Assembly (NCBI GenBank): GCA_002352665.1
Contig: DEIV01000028.1
Location: forward strand, 1 to 45,072
Length of the DNA stretch: 45,072 nucleotides
Direction of reading: 5' to 3'
Origin: Flavobacteriaceae bacterium UBA2765
Lineage (GTDB): Bacteria; Bacteroidota; Bacteroidia; Flavobacteriales; Flavobacteriaceae
Below, in pieces: positions 34,267 through 41,550 of the stretch. Within the stretch, counting starts at the first letter, position 1, and each line of letters opens with the position of its first letter. The position numbers were made by a program, and so were the translations under genes. The notes beneath the pieces are model-generated. The model was not told the origin of the DNA and made no database searches. It was given only the letters and a program-made list of their open reading frames with translations.

Positions 34267-35190
34267 TTATTTAACTAATATTTTTTTAACACCTTGTTTT
34301 CCTTCTTGTTCAAACTTTAAGAAATAAACACCACTTCGTAAATTCGGTTTTAAAATTTCTCCTTTACCACTTTGAACAATTACATCCTTAAATATCCTTA
34401 TTCTTTTACCCATAAAATCATACAAAGTTACTTGCAAATTCTCTACGTTATTTGCTGTAAACTGAATATGTTTTTGACTACTCTCAATTGGATTAGAAAT
34501 AATTCGAATATCATTGGTTTGAAATAAATCTTCAATACTTAATACTGCTTGATGATCTATACCAAATGTATATTGAGTGAAATCACCTAAGGTTATTTCA
34601 TTAGCAGCATCACTAGTAACTGTACCATTTAAAAGGTCTCCTGTTACTGTATTGGTATTTAACGCACTTGCCAAATCCCAAGTACCATCATTATATCTTA
34701 CAATTGAAACTGAATTTAATACACCTCCATTATCATTCACCAAAGATGTAATATCACTATCTGAATTCCATGGTAAGGTGATTACCGAATTGCCTGATAA
34801 CTCCCAAAATTCTTTGGTTGATACAGCGTCAACATCTGTTCCGTTTGTACCAGCAGTTGGCGTACTATTAAAATAGGATGCTTCTATGTTTCCTGTATGA
34901 TTGGCTATTACTGGGGCATAAACACCATTATTACCTGTTGGTAATTTGGTTGTTCCTGTACCATAAGCAAGCACTTTCCCGTTGACGTATTCGCTAAGCG
35001 AACCCCAATCTGTTTCAGCTTCAATAGAAAAAATTCCTGTAGAACCCAATGTAATAAATGTACTGCTAGTTGTAAAAGGTAATTCCTTTCCTAAGTAAAA
35101 CTCCGCATTGTCTCCCACATACAATTCTTGTGTAGTGCCAATTTGAAAAGTAAGGACTGTAATACAAATTAGTGTAAAAAACTTATTCAT
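34267..35190 (-). CDS. Secreted protein with T9SS type A sorting domain
   Basis: About 307 residues from ATG 35190 (a second ATG lies two codons upstream). A signal peptide is followed by a beta-rich region of unrecognised function containing LYVGDNAEFYLG and a W-x-x-N-S-D segment. The C-terminal 80 residues, ending VYFLKFEQEGKQGVKKILVK, match the type A Por sorting domain with the NPIESSQ, LYDFMGK and LRSGVYFLK elements. It is thus exported across the outer membrane by T9SS. It has its own TACTTTTG promoter box and is followed by the GIGTTTP protein. Confidence 0.85.
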   Translation of the reverse strand: MNKFFTLICITVLTFQIGTTQELYVGDNAEFYLGKELPFTTSSTFITLGSTGIFSIEAETDWGSLSEYVNGKVLAYGTGTTKLPTGNNGVYAPVIANHTGNIEASYFNSTPTAGTNGTDVDAVSTKEFWELSGNSVITLPWNSDSDITSLVNDNGGVLNSVSIVRYNDGTWDLASALNTNTVTGDLLNGTVTSDAANEITLGDFTQYTFGIDHQAVLSIEDLFQTNDIRIISNPIESSQKHIQFTANNVENLQVTLYDFMGKRIRIFKDVIVQSGKGEILKPNLRSGVYFLKFEQEGKQGVKKILVK

Positions 35191-35207
35191 AAGCATTTGA
35201 TTTGTTA

Positions 35208-35215
35208 CAAAAGTA
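35208..35215 (-). promoter_or_regulatory. -7 box of the T9SS-protein operon
   Basis: The minus strand reads TACTTTTG, an exact TAnnTTTG match, 18 bp before the ATG at 35190. Confidence 0.55.
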
Positions 35216-35261
35216 TATAATGATCTACATATAAAACAATTAAAAACACTATTTTTCTATT

Positions 35262-35369
35262 TTACTTATACTTGAATTTAAAGTAAATAAGCGTTATCGA
35301 TAAAGCTGAAGTAATCGCATCGGTAATAATCATAGCAATACTATTTACATAAATGCCATAAACAAACTA
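35262..35369 (-). pseudogene. C-terminal remnant of a SemiSWEET gene
   Basis: Read on the minus strand this encodes FVYGIYVNSIAMIITDAIT and continues to IYFKFKYK and a stop. It aligns with the last 35 residues of the intact SemiSWEET at 37751-38008 with about 28 identities, and the tryptophan before it has become TAG. Nothing of the N-terminal part remains. The rest of the 394-bp gap 35197-35590 shows no gene. The remnant and the intact gene have the same orientation and bracket the membrane protein at 35591-37288. Confidence 0.85.
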
Positions 35370-35590
35370 TAATAACTTACTAAGTAAAACAAAAAATATC
35401 ATGACAGTTTAAAACCCCACAGGCGGCACAAAATTTTACCAAAACTTATTCCTTTATTGATATAATTATTAAAAATCAAACGAATGTCTTGGAATCACTA
35501 ATCCTTATCGCTAAATTTGAATTTCAGATTATGAACTGATTTGTTACCTATTATTAATAACAAATTTATGTTTAACCTTCATACTTTTTT

Positions 35591-37288
35591 ATGATTCCAA
35601 TCTTACTATCATATTTTTTTATTCTATACATTTCACTTGGAATTGGATTAATTATCAATAAATGGATAAGGTTAGAGAATTACAATATATTGTTTACAAT
35701 TTTAGTAGGTTTTTTTTTTCAATTAATTATTTCAACATTTTACGCGGTTTTTTTTCCTTTAGATTTTTACTTTTTTTTAATAGATTTAATTGTTTCAACT
35801 TTATTGATTGCTTTTCACTTTCCTATCGCAAAAAAAATAATCCAAAATACAACAAATTCATTTTCCAAATTTTCAATTAGCAGTAAACTTCTGTTTCTAT
35901 TCATTATTATATTCGCTCTAATTCATTCATCGTTATTACCATTCCTTACTGACAATGAATCTTATTATATTCAAACAATAAAATGGCTAAATAACTATGG
36001 CTTAGTTAAGGGTCTTGCTAATTTACACTTGTTTTTAGGACAATCTTCTGGATGGCACATATTGCAATCTGGTTTTAACTTTAATTTCATTACATCTAAT
36101 TTTAATGATTTAAATGGCTTCTTAATAATAATCACGAGTTATTTTTGTTTAGAAAAATGGGAAACGTATAAATCGAATGGAAATAAAAATGATTTATTTA
36201 TTTCACTTATTATCATTTCACTTATTTTTCTTTTTCTTTTTATCGCTTCTCCTTCTCCTGATCTTCCAACTATAGTTATAATACCAATTATTGTGTACTT
36301 ATTCATTGAGTCTTTTCAAAATAATAGCAGCAATCATATATATATGATTTCTGTGCTGAGCTTATTAGTTATCTTAATCAAAGTTACAGTAGCTCCTATT
36401 TTAATCCTACTATTATTTGCTCTTGTAAAAACTAAAGATTTTAATCATTGGAAATTACCTATAGTTTTGTCTTTTATCTCAATATCTAGCTTTATTATAA
36501 AAAACATTGTTATTACTGGATATCCGTTATATCCTCTTACTATAGGAAATGAATTAATTAATGTTGATTGGAAACTAAATTATAATTTACAAGACTTCTA
36601 TTATCAAACGACTTCCATGTATGGTTGGCAAATGCATAATTGGGAAGAATTCAGTAACCTTGGTTTCATTAAAAAATTTTGGATTTGGCTTAATTTACCT
36701 AGACTCAATGGTCTCTTAAATAAATTAATTTTACTCTTAATGTTCTTATTCCCTTTTTTCAATTATAAGAAAAAAGAAATGCTTTATCTCTATATTTATT
36801 TTCTTATTCAATTTATTGTGTTTTACACAACCTCTCCTCAATATAGGTTTTTTCTACCCGTCTTATTATCAATTGGCTTATTGATAGTTGCAAATTTACT
36901 ACATAGAAGGTTTAATATAATTAAATTATTTTTTGTTTTAAATCTGGTGTTACTAGCCTTATTAGGAGTATTCGGATTAAACCTAAAAGGTATAACAAAC
37001 AATAAAATCATGAGCATGAAACATTCTCTAATACCTTCCCAAATAATTTCACCACGGTCAAATACTCAGTTTGAAGATTTAGAATTTATTGAATATGAAA
37101 TACAAAATTTAAAATATTTTTCACCATCTAAAGATTCCTTGTTTTTTTGGCAAACATCTAATGGCCCTTTACCCTGTGCAAACAAAGATATGATTGAATA
37201 TTTTTCGAAATATTATAATCATATCCCTCAAATGCGATCCAAGAACATTAAGGATGGTTTTTTATCTTCCAAACCCAAATATAAATAG
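35591..37288 (+). CDS. Polytopic membrane protein, possibly LIC_10190-like
   Basis: A 565-residue protein with roughly 11-13 hydrophobic helices and no signal peptide. The region LTDNESYYIQTIKWLNNYGLVKGLANLH (about 118-145) resembles the membrane-glycosyltransferase-like LIC_10190 family in my memory; it is acidic and could be a periplasmic loop. The composition is extremely rich in Ile, Leu, Phe and Asn, and the DNA is more AT-rich than its neighbours. No companion surface-polysaccharide gene is present. Bracketing by two SemiSWEET copies suggests later acquisition. Function is unknown; polymer synthesis or sugar transfer at the membrane is a guess. Confidence 0.7.
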   Translation: MIPILLSYFFILYISLGIGLIINKWIRLENYNILFTILVGFFFQLIISTFYAVFFPLDFYFFLIDLIVSTLLIAFHFPIAKKIIQNTTNSFSKFSISSKLLFLFIIIFALIHSSLLPFLTDNESYYIQTIKWLNNYGLVKGLANLHLFLGQSSGWHILQSGFNFNFITSNFNDLNGFLIIITSYFCLEKWETYKSNGNKNDLFISLIIISLIFLFLFIASPSPDLPTIVIIPIIVYLFIESFQNNSSNHIYMISVLSLLVILIKVTVAPILILLLFALVKTKDFNHWKLPIVLSFISISSFIIKNIVITGYPLYPLTIGNELINVDWKLNYNLQDFYYQTTSMYGWQMHNWEEFSNLGFIKKFWIWLNLPRLNGLLNKLILLLMFLFPFFNYKKKEMLYLYIYFLIQFIVFYTTSPQYRFFLPVLLSIGLLIVANLLHRRFNIIKLFFVLNLVLLALLGVFGLNLKGITNNKIMSMKHSLIPSQIISPRSNTQFEDLEFIEYEIQNLKYFSPSKDSLFFWQTSNGPLPCANKDMIEYFSKYYNHIPQMRSKNIKDGFLSSKPKYK

Positions 37289-37459
37289 ACTTTGATTCCA
37301 ACATGTCAATACTATCCAAACCCTAAAAATTACTACTTAGAAATGTTCTTTACTTTTTTTGCCATTTGTTAAGAAAATCATCCCATTGTACTAAGTAAGA
37401 TAAATGGTTGAGGAATGTTTAAAAAGATTACTTTGGTTTTGAAGATATACTCTTTCTAA

Positions 37460-37675
37460 TTATTCCGATTCCACCGAATGCAACAAAATAGTACACTCTA
37501 AATAATCCCTTTGCCTTCTATAATCTTTCTTTTTTTCAATTTCGTACATCGACAATCCAATTTTATTAGCACTAGTAATTCGAATTTTTTGTTTGTCACC
37601 AGTAAAACGGTAGAATTTAGTATCCATAATACCATCTTTAATTCCAACATTAAAAAGGGTACGGATAAAAAATAA
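37460..37675 (-). pseudogene. Remnant of an unrecognised gene
   Basis: A 71-codon open frame on the minus strand reads protein-like sequence (NVGIKDGIMDTKFYRF, IRITSANKIGLSMYEIEKKK, LECTILLHSVESE) but has no start codon at its 5' end after an in-frame TAG. A 55-residue product could start from the internal ATG at 37627. Downstream on the same strand, 37368-37426 also reads like a protein end in another frame (LSYLVQWDDFLNKWQKK). The whole 462-bp gap 37289-37750 therefore looks like one or two frame-shifted gene relics. Confidence 0.45.
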
Positions 37676-37750
37676 CTAATATTTACATAAATAACACTTT
37701 TTAGTCCAAATATCCTACCTAATTTTATTAGGCAGACTAAAGAAGCAGTA

Positions 37751-38008
37751 TTATTTGTATTTCAATTTAAAATAAATAAGTAGAATAGATAAACTTGCCG
37801 TAATGGCATTGGTCACAATCATGGCAATACTATTTACAAAAATACCATAAACAAACCACAGTGTTATCCCTATAAAAAATAGAGAAAACATAGTAAGCGA
37901 CAAATTTTCAGCCGATTTTGTTTTCCATGTTTTATAAACTTGAGGTACAAATGATGCTGTAGTTAAACCACCGGCAAATAAGCCTAATATTTCTATAGTT
38001 GCTATCAT
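37751..38008 (-). CDS. SemiSWEET sugar transporter
   Basis: An 85-residue half-transporter with three predicted transmembrane helices (about 5-25, 37-57, 60-80), the size of bacterial SemiSWEETs that dimerise to move sugars along a gradient. The PQ-loop motif is visible as SFVPQV near residues 19-24 and the conserved Asn as VTNAIT. The start codon overlaps the leuS stop by 4 bp (ATGA), so it is translated from the leuS message. A decayed duplicate is present at 35262-35369. Confidence 0.92.
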   Translation of the reverse strand: MIATIEILGLFAGGLTTASFVPQVYKTWKTKSAENLSLTMFSLFFIGITLWFVYGIFVNSIAMIVTNAITASLSILLIYFKLKYK

Positions 38009-41000
38009 CCTACAATGTTTACAATTTTTCCAGGGACAATAATTACTTTCTTTGGTATACGTCCTTGCAATTGAGCTTGAGTTTTTTCATGAGCCATTAC
38101 AGCCGTTTCAATCTCTTCTTTGCTTAAGTCTAAAGAAAGATCCATTGTAAATCGCATTTTACCATTAAAAGAAATTGGATAGGTCTTATTACTCTCAGCC
38201 AAATACTTAGCTTCAAATTTTGGAAAAGGAGCTCTCGATATAGACTCAGTATGCCCTAGTTTCTGCCATAATTCTTCTGCAATATGCGGAGCATAAGGCG
38301 AAATTAATATTACTAACGGCTCTAAAATTAATTTGCTTCTACATTTTTGAGCAGTTAATTCATTTACTGCTATCATAAAAGTAGAAACAGAGGTATTGAA
38401 TGAAAAATGCCCAATATCTTCTTCAACTTTTTTGATGGTTTTGTGTAAAGTTTTCAAACCCTCACCTAGCTCCCCTAAAGAGGGAGAACTGCTTACTTGA
38501 AAAGCACCGTTTTCACCAGAATGGTACAGTTTCCATAATTTTTTTAGGAAACTGTGTACGCCGGTAATACCTGCAGTATTCCAAGGTTTTGCCTGTTCTA
38601 AAGGGCCTAAAAACATTTCATACAAACGTAAGCTATCAGCACCATATTGTTCGCAAATAGCATCAGGATTTACAACATTGTATTTTGATTTAGACATTTT
38701 TTCAACTTCACGGCCAACAATATAAGACCCTCCATCATTTAAAATGAATTCAGCATCTTTATATTCAGGTCTCCATTTTTTAAAGGCTTCAATATCCAAT
38801 TCATTCGAAGTATTTATTAAAGAAACATCTGCATGAATAGGCGTATAATCAGACCATTTATTTTCATCATTCTCAATTTCTTTTAGGGAGCCTAATAAGT
38901 TAATAGAATGTTCATTAAATTTCTTTGTTGAATTTTCAATGATATTTCTTTCTTCTATAACCTTATCCATTACATCTTTACTCACAAAAATTACCTTTTT
39001 TTTAGTATCAGCAACATTTTCTTTACTGTACTCCCATCTATAAACAAATGCACTAGTCCCTAATATCATTCCTTGATTGATCAGCTTCTTTGCATACTCA
39101 TCTACCGGAACTAATCCTTTATCAAATAAGAATTTCTGCCAAAAACGAGAATATAATAAATGCCCTGTGGCATGTTCACTACCACCAATATACAAATCGA
39201 CATCCTTCCAATAGTGCAGTGCTTCTTTAGAAGCAAATTCGGTTTCATTATTGGCATCCATATAGCGATTAAAATACCAAGAGCTACCAGCCCAACCGGG
39301 CATGGTATTCAATTCTAAAGGGTATATTCCGTTATCTTCATGAGATTCCTTGTCGGTCGTTCCTCGCTCTGCCGAAATGACAAGTCCATCATTAGGCACC
39401 ACGCTGTTGTTTTTAGCATCCCATGCCCAATGTGTTGCATTTCCCAAAGGTGGTTTTCCATCTTCAGTAGGTAAGTATTTTTCTACCTCAGGCAGACGGA
39501 TAGGTAAATACTTTTCATCTATCATTTGAGGTAATCCGTTTTTATAATAAACTGGAAATGGTTCTCCCCAATAACGCTGACGGCTAAAAACTGCATCACG
39601 CATTCTAAAATTTACTTTTTTATACCCAACACCTAATTTTTCTATTTCATAAATGATAGTTTTCATTGCCTTTTTATAAGGTAAGCCATTTAAAAAATCA
39701 GAATTTGTAATAATCGTCTTTTCTTTGTCTGCAAATGCTTCTTTGCTAATATCTATACCTTCAAAAATATTAGGTATCTCTATATTAAAATGTTTGGCAA
39801 AATCGTAATCACGTTGATCTCCACAAGGTACAGACATAACTGCACCGGTACCATAACCCGCCAATACATAATCTCCAATCCAAATAGGAATAGGTGCTTT
39901 ACTAAAAGGATGTTCTGCATAAGCTCCGGTAAAAACACCAGAAATTGTCTTAACATCAGCCATTCTATCCAATTCACTACGCTTGGCAGTAGCTTTTATA
40001 TACTTTTCAACTGCTTCCTTTTGTTCATCAGTTGTAATTTTTGAAACAAGTTCATGTTCTGGTGCTAGTGTCATAAAACTAACTCCGAAGATGGTGTCAG
40101 GACGGGTGGTGAAAACTTCAATCCTATCCCCCAACCCCTTTCCAAAGGAAAGGGGAGCCAATTCTAACTCCCTTTTAATTGTTGAAATTACCTTGTTAAT
40201 ATTGCCAAGAACTTCTTCGTTAGTAAAACTAATAACTTTAAACCCTTTAGATTCAAGAATTAAAGACCTTTCATTATCTATTTCCTTTTTAGTATTATGA
40301 ATTTCCCCATCAACTTCAATAATTAACTTCTTTGAAAGACAAACGAAATCAACAATATATGCCTCTATCAAATGTTGTTGTCTGAATTTTATATCTAATT
40401 TTTTACTTTTAAGTTGTTCCCATAATAGAGCCTCTGCTTTCGTAGGATTAGCTCTCATCTCTTTTGCTCGTTCAAGATTAACACCGGCAAATTCTGGATC
40501 TCCAGTTAAATAATTTGCCGATTGAACTCCCTTTCCTTCGGAAAGGGCTGGGGATAGGACTTTAAAAGAAACCATTGCTCCTTCAGATCTTCCTATCCAA
40601 TTGCTTTGAGAATCTTTTAATGGTTGAGGCCAATCAATTGTATTTAATCCGTCTAATAAACGTTGTGCATATGCAGAAATTCGCATACTCCATTGTTTCA
40701 TTTTTTTACGCACTACAGGATGCCCACCGCGTTCTGAAACCCCATTTACAATTTCATCATTTGCAAGTACCGTACCTAATGCAGGACACCAATTCACTTC
40801 AGTTTCAGAAAGATATGTCAATCTATATTTTAATAAAATTGCTTGTTGTTCTACACTCGAAAATGCATTCCATTGCTCTGCAGCAAACAGTTCTATATCA
40901 TCATCCGCTACAGCTTTAACCTTACTATTTCCTTCTTTCTCAAAAATGGTTATTAAAGTACTAATATCTTCTGCTTTATCACTGTCTTTATTGTACCAAG

Positions 41001-41451
41001 AATTGAATAATTCTATAAAAATCCACTGTGTCCATTTATAATAATTAGGATCAGAAGTACGAACCTCTCTACTCCAATCAAAAGAAAAACCAATTTTATC
41101 AAGTTGCCTTCTATAGGTTTTTATATTTTCTTCGGTCGTTACCGCCGGATGCTGTCCGGTTTGAATTGCATATTGCTCAGCCGGCAATCCAAAACTATCA
41201 TATCCTTGTGGATGCAACACATTAAAACCTTTGTGACGTTTGTATCTTGCATAAATATCACTAGCAATGTAGCCCAACGGATGACCAACATGTAGACCAG
41301 CACCAGAAGGATAAGGAAACATATCTAGCACATAGAATTTAGGAGCCCCCTCTAGCTCCCTTGAGAGAGGAGGATTGGATGCTTGAAACGTTTTCTGTTC
41401 TGCCCAATATTTTTGCCATTTGGCCTCTATTTCATTAAAATGATAACTCAT
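38005..41451 (-). CDS. leuS: Leucyl-tRNA synthetase with in-frame inserts including a DUF559 domain
   Basis: Charges tRNA-Leu. From ATG 41451 (MSYHFNEIEA) it has 1148 residues, about 200 more than the usual bacterial enzyme. HVGH at 54-57 (HIGH motif), TTRPDTIFG in the editing domain and KMSKS at 918-922 are intact, as is VPCGDQRDYDF. The excess comes mainly from an insert at about 298-444 encoding a DUF559 nuclease-like domain with Asp368 (YIVDFVC), Glu379 and Asp381 (IIEVDG), plus shorter palindrome-encoded inserts near 25-37, 690-704 and 988-997. All keep frame, so a functional synthetase is expected. A TAACTTTG promoter lies 22 bp upstream. Confidence 0.97.
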   Translation of the reverse strand: MSYHFNEIEAKWQKYWAEQKTFQASNPPLSRELEGAPKFYVLDMFPYPSGAGLHVGHPLGYIASDIYARYKRHKGFNVLHPQGYDSFGLPAEQYAIQTGQHPAVTTEENIKTYRRQLDKIGFSFDWSREVRTSDPNYYKWTQWIFIELFNSWYNKDSDKAEDISTLITIFEKEGNSKVKAVADDDIELFAAEQWNAFSSVEQQAILLKYRLTYLSETEVNWCPALGTVLANDEIVNGVSERGGHPVVRKKMKQWSMRISAYAQRLLDGLNTIDWPQPLKDSQSNWIGRSEGAMVSFKVLSPALSEGKGVQSANYLTGDPEFAGVNLERAKEMRANPTKAEALLWEQLKSKKLDIKFRQQHLIEAYIVDFVCLSKKLIIEVDGEIHNTKKEIDNERSLILESKGFKVISFTNEEVLGNINKVISTIKRELELAPLSFGKGLGDRIEVFTTRPDTIFGVSFMTLAPEHELVSKITTDEQKEAVEKYIKATAKRSELDRMADVKTISGVFTGAYAEHPFSKAPIPIWIGDYVLAGYGTGAVMSVPCGDQRDYDFAKHFNIEIPNIFEGIDISKEAFADKEKTIITNSDFLNGLPYKKAMKTIIYEIEKLGVGYKKVNFRMRDAVFSRQRYWGEPFPVYYKNGLPQMIDEKYLPIRLPEVEKYLPTEDGKPPLGNATHWAWDAKNNSVVPNDGLVISAERGTTDKESHEDNGIYPLELNTMPGWAGSSWYFNRYMDANNETEFASKEALHYWKDVDLYIGGSEHATGHLLYSRFWQKFLFDKGLVPVDEYAKKLINQGMILGTSAFVYRWEYSKENVADTKKKVIFVSKDVMDKVIEERNIIENSTKKFNEHSINLLGSLKEIENDENKWSDYTPIHADVSLINTSNELDIEAFKKWRPEYKDAEFILNDGGSYIVGREVEKMSKSKYNVVNPDAICEQYGADSLRLYEMFLGPLEQAKPWNTAGITGVHSFLKKLWKLYHSGENGAFQVSSSPSLGELGEGLKTLHKTIKKVEEDIGHFSFNTSVSTFMIAVNELTAQKCRSKLILEPLVILISPYAPHIAEELWQKLGHTESISRAPFPKFEAKYLAESNKTYPISFNGKMRFTMDLSLDLSKEEIETAVMAHEKTQAQLQGRIPKKVIIVPGKIVNIVG
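38461..38486. repeat. In-frame palindromic insert near the leuS 3' end
   Basis: CTCACCTAGCTCCCCTAAAGAGGGAG with CTCCC/GGGAG arms (38470-38486). In the leuS frame it encodes SPSLGELGEG, between GENGAFQVS and LKTLHKTIKKV. Same plan as the other GC-rich palindromes in leuS. Confidence 0.7.
39340..39383. repeat. In-frame TGTCATTTCG-type repeat in leuS
   Basis: On the minus strand TTGTCATTTCGGCAGAGCG continues to GACAAGGAATCTCATGA. This wording (GTCATTTCG...GAGCGAGG...GAATCTCATGA) belongs to a dispersed repeat type that I recognise from Bacteroidetes genomes. In leuS it encodes ISAERGTTDKESHE between VVPNDGLV and the conserved YPLELNTMPGWAGSSWY. Confidence 0.65.
40122..40559 (-). mobile_element. 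DUF559 nuclease cassette with inverted ends, in frame in leuS
   Basis: A 438-bp (146-codon) segment bounded by TCCTATCCCC at 40122-40131 and its exact complement at 40550-40559. Inside each end sits a perfect hairpin: CCCCTTTCC/GGAAAGGGG (9 bp, 40135-40155) and CCCTTTCC/GGAAAGGG (8 bp, 40529-40547). Between them the minus strand encodes, in the leuS frame, a DUF559 domain beginning RANPTKAEALLW (from about residue 333) with KFRQQH, YIVDFVC and EVDGEIH. DUF559 belongs to the Vsr-like restriction-endonuclease superfamily. The acidic residues expected at the active site are present. Confidence 0.85.
41346..41374. repeat. In-frame palindromic insert near the leuS 5' end
   Basis: CCCCCTCTAGCTCCCTTGAG then AGAGGAGG; a decayed hairpin with the same wording as 38461-38486 (CTAGCTCCC). 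It encodes NPPLSRELEGA between KTFQAS and PKFYVLDMFPYPSG. Confidence 0.65.
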
Positions 41452-41472
41452 TCGGTTAATTTTTTCAATTGG

Positions 41473-41480
41473 CAAAGTTA
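41473..41480 (-). promoter_or_regulatory. -7 box of the leuS promoter
   Basis: The minus strand reads TAACTTTG followed by CC, an exact TAnnTTTG match. It overlaps the region of a possible upstream TTG start, so the ATG at 41451 is the better start. Confidence 0.6.
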
Positions 41481-41523
41481 CTCTTAATGTTAGAAAGCAC
41501 AAAGTAGAATGTTTTACATTTCA

Positions 41524-41531
41524 TATCTTTA
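41524..41531 (+). promoter_or_regulatory. Near-consensus -7 box of the amidohydrolase gene
   Basis: TATCTTTA, one mismatch to TAnnTTTG, 19 bp before the ATG. Confidence 0.4.
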
Positions 41532-41550
41532 CCATATAAAATTATAATCA

